This document shows, piece by piece, positions 1 to 7,132 of a DNA stretch of 16,519 nucleotides. The notes beneath the pieces were generated by a model. That model saw only the letters and a program-made list of their open reading frames with translations. It was not told the origin of the DNA and made no database searches. The DNA comes from Verrucomicrobiota bacterium (GTDB lineage: Bacteria > Verrucomicrobiota > Verrucomicrobiia > Limisphaerales > JAFMIX01), in assembly GCA_026397895.1 (NCBI GenBank), contig JAPLTZ010000182.1, positions 10,420 to 26,938 of the forward strand, given 5' to 3'. The translations under genes and the position numbers were made by a program. How positions within the stretch are numbered: the first letter of the stretch is position 1; each line of letters opens with the position of its first letter.

Positions 1-1
1 G

Positions 2-481
2 CTGCACTCCAACAAAATGTGTTCGCCCGCGACGGGCAAGAGCTACGAGCCGCCGGAGCCGAAACATTTTTCCTTCAACTCGCCGAGCGGCGCGTGTCCC
101 GTCTGCCACGGCCTCGGGCAAAAGATGATTTTTGACGAACATCTCGTCGTGCCGAATCCCGACGAGCCGCTCGAAAGCGCCATCCAGCCGTGGCGACGCG
201 CGGGCAAGCGGCTTATCATGTATTACAAGGCGATGCTGCGTTCCGTCGCGGCGCACGGCGGTGTAAGTTTGGAAACGCCGTGGAAAGATTTGCCGGCGGA
301 TTTCAAGAAGCTGCTGCTCGAAGGCTCGGGCGAGGTGGACGTGGAGTTCAAGTTTTGGCGCGGCGGCAAGCAAAGCTCCATCACGCGCCCGTTCGAGGGC
401 CTACATGAGCCCGCAGTTCTGCGACGTGTGCAAAGGCAAGCGCCTCAAGCCGGAAATCCTCGCGGTGACGTTGGGCGGTGA
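2..481 (+). CDS. uvrA: UvrA excinuclease subunit, middle part (5' end outside window; frame broken near 400)
   Basis: UvrA is the damage-recognition ATPase of nucleotide excision repair. It acts in the cytoplasm with UvrB and UvrC. The reading frame is already open at the window edge, so the first ATP-binding site lies upstream. Visible here is the first zinc-module region (FSFNSPSGACPVCHGLG, about 95-130 nt) followed by the insertion domain ending in RPFEGL at about 400. The first half of the zinc site reads MCSPATG, so only one of the two cysteines of the usual CxxC is present. After FEGL the expected stretch leading to YMS is absent and the frame changes. The remaining codons to 481 are out of frame and resemble nothing in UvrA. 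The rest of the protein continues in the next frame from about 402. The family identity is certain. Whether the break is real or an assembly join is open. Confidence 0.9.
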   Translation: MHSNKMCSPATGKSYEPPEPKHFSFNSPSGACPVCHGLGQKMIFDEHLVVPNPDEPLESAIQPWRRAGKRLIMYYKAMLRSVAAHGGVSLETPWKDLPADFKKLLLEGSGEVDVEFKFWRGGKQSSITRPFEGLHEPAVLRRVQRQAPQAGNPRGDVGR

Positions 482-2084
482 AGGCGCGAGGGCGCAATTC
501 AAAATTAAAAATTCAAAATTAAAAATTCCGGGGCTCTCCATCATGGACGTGTGCGGCTTGTCCATCGAACAGGCGGACGAATTTTTCGCCACGCTTCAGC
601 TCACCGAGTTTCAGCAGAAGATCGCTGGCGAGGTCATCAAAGAAATCCGTGCGCGGCTCGGCTTCCTGAAAAACGTCGGCCTCGGCTACCTCACGCTGGA
701 CCGCGAGAGCGGCTCGCTTTCCGGCGGCGAGGCGCAGCGTATCCGGCTCGCCACGCAGATCGGCGCGGCGCTGGTCGGAGTGCTTTACGTCCTCGACGAG
801 CCGAGCATCGGCCTGCATCAGCGCGACAACGACCGCTTGCTCCGCACGCTCGAAGGCTTGCGCGACATCGGCAACACCGTGCTCGTCGTGGAGCACGATG
901 CCGACACCCTCCGCCACGCGGATTACATCCTCGACCTCGGGCCGGGCGCGGGCGTCCATGGTGGCGAACTCGTCGCGGCGGGCACGCTGGCGGAAGTTTT
1001 GGCGGTCAAACGCTCGCTCACCGCGCAATATCTCACCGGCGAACTGGAGATTGCTGTGCCGAAGAAACGCACGCCGCCGAATGAATCGCGCGGCTGGATC
1101 GAACTGCTCGGCGCAAAAGAAAACAATCTCCAGAACGTGGACCTGCGCATTCCCATCGGCACGGTGACGTGCATCACCGGCGTGAGCGGTTCGGGCAAAT
1201 CCACGCTCGTGGACGACATTTTGCGCCGCGCACTATTCCGCAAATTTTACGGCTCAAAGGAGCGTCCCGGCGAACACCGCGAACTCAAAGGTTTCGAGGG
1301 TCTCGACAAAGTCATCGTCATTGACCAGACGCCGATTGGCCGCACGCCGCGCAGCAACGCCGCGACTTACACCGGCGTGTTCAACGAAATCCGCGACCTC
1401 TTCTCGCGCCTGCCCGCCGCGAAGGTGCGCGGTTATGGGCCGGGGCGGTTCAGTTTCAACGTCAAGGGCGGACGTTGCGAAAAATGCCAGGGCGACGGCC
1501 TCATTGAAATCGAGATGCACTTTCTGCCGGCGGTTTATGTGACGTGCGAGGAGTGCAACGGCAAGCGCTACAACCGCGAGACGCTGGAGATCGCCTACAA
1601 GGGCCGCAACATCGCCGACGTGCTGGCGATGACCGTGGACGAGGCGCTGGATTTTTTCCGCGCCGTGCCGAAGATTGAAAATGTCTGCCGCACGCTCGCG
1701 GAAGTCGGTTTGGGCTACATCGGTCTCGGCCAAGCGGCGACGACCTTGAGCGGCGGCGAGGCGCAACGCGTGAAGCTGGCGGCGGAACTTTGCCGCAAGG
1801 CGACCGGCCGCACGCTCTACATTCTCGACGAGCCGACGACGGGGCTGCATTTCCACGACGTGGCGAAGTTGCTGGAAGTTCTCTTCAAACTGCGTTCGTC
1901 CGGCAACACGCTCGTCATCATCGAGCACAACCTCGACGTGATCAAAACGGCGGACTGGATCGTGGACCTCGGCCCGGAAGGCGGCGGGGCGGGCGGGCGC
2001 ATCGTGGCCGAAGGCACGCCGGAGCAGGTGGCGCAAAACGCGGCGAGCTACACGGGGCGGTATTTGAAGACGGTGTTGGGGTGA
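405..2084 (+). CDS. uvrA: UvrA excinuclease subunit, C-terminal part (continues the broken uvrA)
   Basis: This is the C-terminal half of the UvrA repair ATPase. Recognisable UvrA sequence starts at AYMSPQFCDVCKGKRLKPE (about 399). Counting from the ATG at 405, the features in order are: ABC signature LSGGEAQ at residues 105-111; Walker B LYVLDEPSIGLHQRD near 127-141; second Walker A GVSGSGKST at 259-267; second zinc module with C358, C361, C381 and C384; second signature LSGGEAQRVKL; and Walker B LYILDEPTTGLHF. It ends at a normal C-terminus. Compared with E. coli UvrA, about 23 residues between FEG and YLS/YMS are missing at the junction with the upstream fragment. An extra stretch of about 15 residues (around residues 26-41, including QFKIKNSKLKI) comes from a 7-bp repeat. 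The ATG at 405 is only the first methionine in this frame, not a real gene start. No terminator is evident after the stop. Confidence 0.92.
   Translation: MSPQFCDVCKGKRLKPEILAVTLGGEGARAQFKIKNSKLKIPGLSIMDVCGLSIEQADEFFATLQLTEFQQKIAGEVIKEIRARLGFLKNVGLGYLTLDRESGSLSGGEAQRIRLATQIGAALVGVLYVLDEPSIGLHQRDNDRLLRTLEGLRDIGNTVLVVEHDADTLRHADYILDLGPGAGVHGGELVAAGTLAEVLAVKRSLTAQYLTGELEIAVPKKRTPPNESRGWIELLGAKENNLQNVDLRIPIGTVTCITGVSGSGKSTLVDDILRRALFRKFYGSKERPGEHRELKGFEGLDKVIVIDQTPIGRTPRSNAATYTGVFNEIRDLFSRLPAAKVRGYGPGRFSFNVKGGRCEKCQGDGLIEIEMHFLPAVYVTCEECNGKRYNRETLEIAYKGRNIADVLAMTVDEALDFFRAVPKIENVCRTLAEVGLGYIGLGQAATTLSGGEAQRVKLAAELCRKATGRTLYILDEPTTGLHFHDVAKLLEVLFKLRSSGNTLVIIEHNLDVIKTADWIVDLGPEGGGAGGRIVAEGTPEQVAQNAASYTGRYLKTVLG
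497..528 (+). repeat. Heptamer tandem repeat inserted in frame in uvrA
   Basis: The run is ATTCAAA, ATTAAAA, ATTCAAA, ATTAAAA, ATTC: four and a half 7-bp units, or a 14-bp unit twice. It is very AT-rich inside a high-GC gene. It is translated as QFKIKNSKLKI, which has no counterpart in E. coli UvrA, where VTVGG-type sequence runs almost directly into the next helix. The surrounding frame stays open. Confidence 0.85.
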
Positions 2085-2155
2085 GTTTTGCCGACATGGC
2101 CCGGAAATAGCTTGGTTGTCAGGTGATTGAAGGAGGTTTGCCCCGGCAAGCACCG

Positions 2156-2548
2156 ATGACCACCAATTTCACAATATTGTCACAGAAGCGGACAGTCGCG
2201 AAAGGGCGTTTTGTGCGGGGCGACGCCTTCACGCTGGTGGAAATCATGGTCGTGGTGGCTCTCATCGGACTGTTGGCCGCCCTTGCCACGTCGAATTATG
2301 TCCGGGCGCGCAACAGTGTCCAGCGCGCCACCTGCATCGAAAATCTCCGGCAGATCAGCTATTCCAAGCACCAGTGGGCGCTGGAAAACCGAAAGGTGGA
2401 TGCAGACACGCCGTCATGGGGCGACCTCGGCACTTATCTTCGCGGTCACAGCTTTTCCAATTGTCCGGCGGGCGGCGCTTACATCATCAACCCCGCCAGC
2501 ACCGAGCCGACGTGCAGCATCGCCGTCCATGTTGTGCCGGCGCCGTGA
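2156..2548 (+). CDS. Prepilin-type N-terminal cleavage/methylation protein (type II secretion/type IV pilin-like)
   Basis: This is a small pilin-like (pseudopilin) protein of about 130 residues. A positively charged leader is followed by the prepilin peptidase site and hydrophobic helix AFTLVEIMVVVALIGLLAA. Cleavage would fall between A24 and F25, with the conserved Glu at +5. The usual Gly before the cut is Ala, which is common in Verrucomicrobiota pilins as I recall them. The C-terminal part has a Cys-containing NCPAGGAYI segment and a later TCSI, a layout seen in short verrucomicrobial pilin-like proteins. The product should be processed and inserted in the inner membrane or assembled into a pseudopilus. 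Its partner machinery is not in the window. I chose the ATG at 2156. The frame also opens at a GTG at 2123. A strong AAGGAGG lies at 2130-2136, 19 nt before the ATG, which is farther than usual, so the start is uncertain. Confidence 0.85.
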   Translation: MTTNFTILSQKRTVAKGRFVRGDAFTLVEIMVVVALIGLLAALATSNYVRARNSVQRATCIENLRQISYSKHQWALENRKVDADTPSWGDLGTYLRGHSFSNCPAGGAYIINPASTEPTCSIAVHVVPAP

Positions 2549-2549
2549 G

Positions 2550-2588
2550 CCGCCGCGCCGGCGGGCGGGCTGGCGTTAGGTTTTGACT
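2550..2588 (+). terminator. Weak candidate terminator after the pilin gene
   Basis: Six-base arms CCGCCG and CGGCGG with a 3-nt loop (2550-2564) lie directly behind the stop codon. A short TTTT follows only at 2581-2584, some 16 nt after the stem, so this is a poor match to a classical intrinsic terminator. GC-rich self-complementarity by chance is possible. Confidence 0.25.
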
Positions 2589-2610
2589 TAGCTTCCGCCC
2601 GCAATTAAAT
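2583..2610 (+). promoter_or_regulatory. Candidate sigma-70-type promoter for the polyprenyl synthase operon
   Basis: TTGACT (2583-2588) and TTAAAT (2605-2610) are spaced by 16 nt in an AT-rich island of an otherwise GC-rich region. Transcription would start near 2617. That makes an ATG at 2620 nearly leaderless and favours the in-frame ATG at 2665 with a leader of roughly 48 nt. This is inferred from consensus only. Confidence 0.35.
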
Positions 2611-2619
2611 TGCCCGCGC

Positions 2620-3660
2620 ATGTCCGCCGCGGCAACCAGAGCAGCAACCGTCTCCAAAACCGAAATGACCAGCAACGATTCCCCCTTCGTGTGGAAGCAG
2701 ATTGTCGGGCCGGCGGAGCCGTTTCTGGAGGCGGTGCATCAACGCTTGGCCTGCCAGATCAAGGAATTCGACCAGGGCGTCGAAGGCTACGCCGAATACG
2801 CCCTGACCGGTCAGGGCAAGCAACTTCGCCCGCTGCTTGTCGCGCTGGGCGCGAACGCCGCCGGCAAGCTCAACGACGACCATGTCACCGTGGCCGTCAT
2901 CATCGAGATGGTGCATCTGGCCACGCTCGTCCATGACGACGTGATGGATGAGGCCGAGATTCGGCGCGGGCGGCGGACGCTTGCGGCGAACTGGGGCAAC
3001 GAACTCGCCGTGCTGCTGGGCGACTGTCTCTTCGCGCACGCGCTGAAGTTGGCGGCGAGCTTTCCGACGCCGGAAATCTGCCGGGCGGTGGCGTCGGCGA
3101 CGAACACGGTGTGTTCGGGCGAGATTTTGCAGACGCGGCTGCGCGGAAATTTCAATCTGACGATGGCGGAATACCACAAGGTTTTGGAGATGAAGACGGC
3201 GGAATTGTTTTCGCTGTCGTGCGATTTGGGCGCGTGCCTGGGCGGGGCAACGGGTTCACAGCGGGCGGCGTTGCGGGAATACGGCTATCGGCTCGGCACG
3301 GCCTACCAGATGTATGACGACTGCGTGGACATCTTCGGCTCGGAAGCGTCGTCGGGCAAGACGTTGGGCACGGATCTGATGAAGGGCAAGCTGACTTTGC
3401 CGGTGTTGCTGCTGCGCGAACGCGCGAGCGACGCGGAGCGCGCGAAGCTGGCGGCGCTCATCGCGGATTGGCAGCCGGAGAAATTCCCGCAATTGAACGC
3501 ACTGCTGGCGTTGCACGGCATTCTCAAGGAGTCGCTGGACGCCATCGGGCGGCAGCTCGACGCGGCGCGGGCGGCGGTGAAGGGGGTCAAGACGGGCCAC
3601 GCGGAGTTGACGCGGCTGGTGGATTTTTTGGCGCGCCAGACCGAAACCATTTCTGCGTAG
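2620..3660 (+). CDS. Polyprenyl (long-chain) diphosphate synthase
   Basis: This trans-prenyltransferase adds isopentenyl diphosphate units to an allylic diphosphate. The long-chain members make the side chains of respiratory quinones. Residues (346-aa form): LRP substrate motif at 69-71; first Asp-rich motif DDVMD at 106-110 followed by RRGRRT; second Asp-rich motif DDCVD at 233-237; then GKTLGTDLMKGKLTLP. The residues before the first motif (VHLATLVHDD) are small, as in IspB-type octaprenyl synthases (IHTATLLHDD), rather than the aromatic residues that stop chains at C15/C20. This suggests a long product, but chain length cannot be fixed from sequence. The ATG at 2620 gives a 15-residue variable extension, and the ATG at 2665 is an equally plausible start. 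The sigma factor gene begins 12 nt after the stop, so co-transcription is likely. Confidence 0.92.
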   Translation: MSAAATRAATVSKTEMTSNDSPFVWKQIVGPAEPFLEAVHQRLACQIKEFDQGVEGYAEYALTGQGKQLRPLLVALGANAAGKLNDDHVTVAVIIEMVHLATLVHDDVMDEAEIRRGRRTLAANWGNELAVLLGDCLFAHALKLAASFPTPEICRAVASATNTVCSGEILQTRLRGNFNLTMAEYHKVLEMKTAELFSLSCDLGACLGGATGSQRAALREYGYRLGTAYQMYDDCVDIFGSEASSGKTLGTDLMKGKLTLPVLLLRERASDAERAKLAALIADWQPEKFPQLNALLALHGILKESLDAIGRQLDAARAAVKGVKTGHAELTRLVDFLARQTETISA

Positions 3661-3672
3661 CCCCGCCCGACG

Positions 3673-4278
3673 ATGAGCGCCGAATCTTCCTGCCCGGAGT
3701 CCGCTCCGGAAATCCACGAGTCCGAACTGGTCAAGCGCGCCCGGCGCGGCGACCTCGGCGCTTACGACGAATTGGTGCGGCGGTATCAGGAGCGGGTTTA
3801 CGCCACGGTCTACCACATGACCTCGAATCACGAGGACGCGAACGACCTCGCACAGGAGGCGTTCATCAAGGCGTTCCAAGCGCTGAAATCTTTCAAGGGC
3901 GGGTCGAGTTTCTACACCTGGGTTTACCGCATCGCGGTGAACAAGACGCTGAATTTCCTCAAATCGCGCAAAAACCGCAGCCATTTCAGCCTGAACGACG
4001 TGGATTTCAACGCGGAGAACAACCCCGACCTCGTCGCGCTGATCTCGGAGAAGACGCCGCGGCGGGAGGCGGGCTTGACGGAGTTGCAGGAAAAATTGAA
4101 CGAGGCGATGCAGCAGTTGTCGGAACAACATCGGCTCGTGGTGACCTTGCACGACGTGCAGGGGTTGCCCCACGAGGAGATTGCGAAAATCATGGATTGC
4201 AATGTGGGCACGGTGCGGTCGCGGCTGTTCTATGCGCGGCAGCAGTTGCAGGGATTTTTGGCGGACTACTTGAAATAG
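3673..4278 (+). CDS. RNA polymerase sigma factor, ECF (group IV) subfamily
   Basis: This is an alternative sigma factor of 201 residues, the usual ECF size. Sigma region 2 covers about residues 19-100, with ANDLAQEAFIKAFQ and FYTWVYRIAVNKTLNFLK. It is joined by a linker (about 101-140) to region 4 (about 141-195), whose helix-turn-helix reads GLPHEEIAKIMDCNVGTVRSR. It resembles the RpoE-like ECF branch. It sits 12 nt downstream of the polyprenyl synthase and 3 nt upstream of a small membrane protein that is probably its regulator. No obvious Shine-Dalgarno precedes the ATG, which fits translational coupling. The target promoters are unknown. No bipartite promoter characteristic of self-regulation is obvious, because the gene lies inside an operon. 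Confidence 0.93.
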   Translation: MSAESSCPESAPEIHESELVKRARRGDLGAYDELVRRYQERVYATVYHMTSNHEDANDLAQEAFIKAFQALKSFKGGSSFYTWVYRIAVNKTLNFLKSRKNRSHFSLNDVDFNAENNPDLVALISEKTPRREAGLTELQEKLNEAMQQLSEQHRLVVTLHDVQGLPHEEIAKIMDCNVGTVRSRLFYARQQLQGFLADYLK

Positions 4279-4281
4279 ATT

Positions 4282-4749
4282 ATGAGTGCGGAGCAGGAAA
4301 ATTTTGAGGCGTTGCGGAAACTGCTGGCGTTGAAAAAACACGAGCAGCCGCCGCCCGGCTACTTCGACCAGTTCGCCAGCGAGGTGCGGTCGCGGCTGGC
4401 GGCGGGCGAGCATCGCCAGACGAATCTCTGGCGCGAACTCGGCGATGAAGCCTCGTGGTTGCAGCGGTTGTGGGCGGCGTTCGCGGACAAGCCGGCCTTG
4501 GCCGGGGCTTTCGGGATGGCGGTGTGCGCGCTGATGCTGTCGGGGATTTATCTCTCGCAAAAGCCCGAGCCGGTCGCCGATGCTGTGGTGGCGGAAGCCT
4601 GGCAGTTGCCCGCGCCGGCGGCGTCACAAATTTTGATGGCTTCCAGCACGAACCCGGTGCCGGCGGTGCCGGTCGGGGGGTCGCTGTTCGACCGCGTGGG
4701 GATTCCGCTGCAGACCGCGCCGGTCAATTTCCAGCCGCAAGGCCAGTGA
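4282..4749 (+). CDS. Single-pass membrane protein, putative anti-sigma partner of the ECF factor
   Basis: This is a 155-residue protein with a charged N-terminal cytoplasmic part (about 1-70), one predicted membrane segment (about 72-92, ALAGAFGMAVCALMLSGIYL) and a Pro/Ala-rich C-terminal tail outside. It starts 3 nt after the ECF sigma stop. Size, topology and position fit an anti-sigma factor that holds the sigma at the membrane, but the zinc anti-sigma motif HxxxCxxC is absent. The N-terminal stretch LALKKHEQPPPGYFDQF recalls a family that accompanies ECF sigmas in Verrucomicrobiota; that is memory-based. The gene runs convergently into the CvpA-family gene, with the two stop codons only 12 nt apart. 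The role is inferred from context. Confidence 0.7.
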   Translation: MSAEQENFEALRKLLALKKHEQPPPGYFDQFASEVRSRLAAGEHRQTNLWRELGDEASWLQRLWAAFADKPALAGAFGMAVCALMLSGIYLSQKPEPVADAVVAEAWQLPAPAASQILMASSTNPVPAVPVGGSLFDRVGIPLQTAPVNFQPQGQ

Positions 4750-4761
4750 CCCGGCTGCCGG

Positions 4762-5991
4762 TCAGTCTTCGCGGACGAACACGATGGGCGTCCACTCGCC
4801 GGAGAGTTTCAACTGTCCCTTCTCGATCTTGCCGGTGAATTCCTTGCCGTCGTCAAAGGTGAAGGCGTATTTGCCGCCGGCTTCGGCCCAGTGTCCGGGC
4901 TTCTTCTCCAGGTTGGCGAGCATTTCGGGCTTGAGCACCATGCCGGGTTTGACGGGGACGACGTCCTTGAGGACGGTCTTGCGGCCGGGCGTGGCGAGAA
5001 GGACGGCCTTGTTGTAGGCGGCGAGCTGGAATTTGCGGAATTCTTTCAGCTTGAGCGCGCTTAAGTTCGGTTGGGCTTTCCGCAATTCGTTCGCCGTGGC
5101 GGTGATGTCGAACACCCAGTAGCCGAGCAGCGGCTCGTCGAACCGCTTCGACTCGCCGGTCTCGAGGTAGCCGCGCAAATCCTTCAGGTCGCCGCCGACA
5201 AGATTCCAGATGTCGCGGAGCAGGGCGGAGTTGTTCAGGATGGCCTGCGTTTTGGGATGGTTGAGCACTTCCAGCGCCGGCGACTGGCGGACGAGCATTT
5301 CGGAATAATCCCTGTCGTTGGCGAGGTCTTGGAATTCCGGCCGGTCTACCAGGTCGAGAAAAGCCGGGTAACGCGCCAGCCGCCCTTGGATGAGCGGGTT
5401 GTGGTAAATCAACCCGAGCAGGTCGGCGGTGTCGTAGTAAATCTGCGGCATCGGGTCAATGGCGCGCACCGCCTTGCCGAGGCCGGTGGCCACGACGTCC
5501 TGTCCCATGCGGTTGGCGAGGCGGAGCATTTTGGGGCTGCCTTCGCCCAGCGCCATCTGGGTGGTCGCGTAGCTCATGATGTAGAACACGAGCGAAATCA
5601 GCACGGTATAGACCAGCCCGTTCACGAGGCCGAGGCAGAGGCCGATGCGCTTGTTCATCCGCTCCCACAACGCGAGGCGCAGTTCGCCCGCCTTGTATTT
5701 GTAAAAGACTTCCACCTTCTTGTGCGCGGCCAGCCCGGCGACCTTGAATAGCGTCAGAACGATGATGAACGCCAGCATCGGCGCGAGCGCCCAGAGGAGC
5801 AGCGGATTCTGGACGCTGAACATCCCGCACAACGCCTTCACCACCGGCGCGGTCAGCTTGCTCAACGGCATGGCCAGCCAAGACGAAACGATCAGGCCCA
5901 GCAGCGAGGCGATGACGCGGATGGCGCCTTGGTTGTAACCGATGGCGGCCAGCAGGGCCATGAGCACGAGTGCGAGAATCCAGATTGTCAT
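4762..5991 (-). CDS. CvpA-family membrane protein with large soluble C-terminal part
   Basis: The N-terminal part resembles the CvpA (colicin V production) family: four predicted membrane segments at about residues 4-22, 26-46, 66-91 and 117-144 (TTG-start numbering), with GYNQGAIR after the first helix as in the family's Gly-rich loop. The remaining roughly 260 residues are soluble and not recognisable to me. The last 45 or so (from GHWAEAGGKYAF to the end) look like a small beta-rich module. CvpA proteins are inner-membrane proteins linked to envelope integrity and colicin V release; the exact role here is unknown. I prefer the ATG at 5991, while a TTG at 6000 would add three residues. It lies 56 nt downstream of the DUF481 gene in the same direction, so they may share a transcript. 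Confidence 0.8.
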   Translation of the reverse strand: MTIWILALVLMALLAAIGYNQGAIRVIASLLGLIVSSWLAMPLSKLTAPVVKALCGMFSVQNPLLLWALAPMLAFIIVLTLFKVAGLAAHKKVEVFYKYKAGELRLALWERMNKRIGLCLGLVNGLVYTVLISLVFYIMSYATTQMALGEGSPKMLRLANRMGQDVVATGLGKAVRAIDPMPQIYYDTADLLGLIYHNPLIQGRLARYPAFLDLVDRPEFQDLANDRDYSEMLVRQSPALEVLNHPKTQAILNNSALLRDIWNLVGGDLKDLRGYLETGESKRFDEPLLGYWVFDITATANELRKAQPNLSALKLKEFRKFQLAAYNKAVLLATPGRKTVLKDVVPVKPGMVLKPEMLANLEKKPGHWAEAGGKYAFTFDDGKEFTGKIEKGQLKLSGEWTPIVFVRED

Positions 5992-6047
5992 GGCTGGCAA
6001 TGTAGCGCGCCGCCCTTAAAACGCACGCGGAAAAATGCCGGCGGCGG

Positions 6048-7094
6048 TCAGAAGGTGACGCCGAGCGAGGAGCGGATGCGGAGTTCGTTCTGGTCCACGT
6101 TTTCCGCCGGCTGGGTGTCGTAGAGATCCAGCACGGTGAGGTTGAGGGAAACATTCTGGAGCAGGAGGAATTTCAAACCGGCTTCAAATCGGGCATGGGA
6201 TTGTTCAGCGCCGGCGAAGTATTCCAGCTTTTGGTCGAAGGTCAGGCGGCTGCTGAGCTGCCAGCGGAAATCCTCGGCGACGCGGGCGAAAAGATTGTCG
6301 TCCTCCGTGCCGTCGGTTTGCAGCCGGCGCAGGTAGTTGATGCCGGTGCTGATGTTGGCGTTGAAATTGGTGGTCTGCACGAGATGATGGCCGAGCCCGG
6401 GGCCGACCTCGTATTGCCGGTCAATTTTGCGGATCTGGTCATAGCCGCCGCGCGCGATGTTGTAGGTGTAGAAGCGCGGGGAGAGATCGAATTGAGTGTC
6501 CACGCCGGCATCCAGACGGTCGGACGAGCGATAACCGTCCGTCTCGCCGTATTCCAGGATGGCATCGGCACTGTTGCGGAAAGACTGCCGGGGATCGCGG
6601 TCGTAAGGCTTTTTGTAATCGAGCCGCATCCGACCGTAATATATCTGGTGACTCCGCAGCCCGTAGGCGAAATCCAAACCCACCTGGGCCTCGGCTTTCC
6701 AGCGCCGGGGTGTCTGGTTCGTTGCGGGCTGGGCGGCGGCCAGATGCAATGCGGTGGTGAGGTTGGTGGCGGCGGGCGCGGCGGACGATTGCGTGCGGGA
6801 AATGATCTGGGCTACCGGCACGGTCACGTTTCCGCCCCAGGCGGTGGCCAGCACCAGTCCTTCCGCATTGCTGGAAACAATGACCCCGGTGACGCGGTCG
6901 CCGTCGGGCAGGTGCAGCACGACGGTGGGATTGCTGCTGGCGCTGGCGGAAAACAGCAGCAGCGAACCGATGCCGCCGAGCGCCAGCCAGCCGGCCCGGC
7001 GTAAAAAATTCCAAGCGGGCGGGCAAGGATGGATTCTAGTCCGTTGCGGGTTGTCGCACGTTTGCATCGTCATTCGATGATTCTCGTTTACCAT
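6048..7094 (-). CDS. DUF481 (YdiY-like) outer membrane protein
   Basis: This secreted protein of up to 348 residues has a signal segment (AGWLALGGIGSLLLFSASAS, about 34-53). A small beta module follows (VVLHLPDGDRVTGVIVSS, about 58-75) that resembles the N-terminal part of such proteins in Verrucomicrobiota. The C-terminal 215 residues or so alternate short amphipathic strands (for example FYTYNIARGGYDQIRKIDR and ALFAR-like strands) and end in SSLGVTF with terminal Phe, as expected for an outer-membrane beta-barrel. This matches DUF481, whose members are described as salt-induced outer membrane proteins; the function is otherwise unclear. ATGs at 7094, 7073 and 7067 are all possible starts, and the later ones give a more usual signal-peptide length. 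It is divergent from the haem-binding gene with 38 nt between them, so both promoters must lie within or overlap the starts. Confidence 0.8.
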   Translation of the reverse strand: MVNENHRMTMQTCDNPQRTRIHPCPPAWNFLRRAGWLALGGIGSLLLFSASASSNPTVVLHLPDGDRVTGVIVSSNAEGLVLATAWGGNVTVPVAQIISRTQSSAAPAATNLTTALHLAAAQPATNQTPRRWKAEAQVGLDFAYGLRSHQIYYGRMRLDYKKPYDRDPRQSFRNSADAILEYGETDGYRSSDRLDAGVDTQFDLSPRFYTYNIARGGYDQIRKIDRQYEVGPGLGHHLVQTTNFNANISTGINYLRRLQTDGTEDDNLFARVAEDFRWQLSSRLTFDQKLEYFAGAEQSHARFEAGLKFLLLQNVSLNLTVLDLYDTQPAENVDQNELRIRSSLGVTF

Positions 7095-7132
7095 TTATTC
7101 ACCAGTTCTTAAGTTTAGCCGGAAATTCTGAA

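Noticed and set aside
399..404. Programmed +1 frameshifting to fuse the two uvrA parts
   Set aside because: A ribosomal shift could change frame but not restore the roughly 23 missing conserved residues, and no slippery codon with a stimulator is visible. The same reasoning applies to the mutase and the protease.
3256..4560. Long minus-strand frame across the polyprenyl synthase, sigma factor and membrane protein genes
   Set aside because: Arg/Leu/His-rich shadow sequence spanning three well-supported genes on the plus strand.
4748..4763. Small GACCCGG/CCGGTC stem between convergent genes as a terminator
   Set aside because: Stem of six pairs with a bulge and no T-run on either side; too weak.
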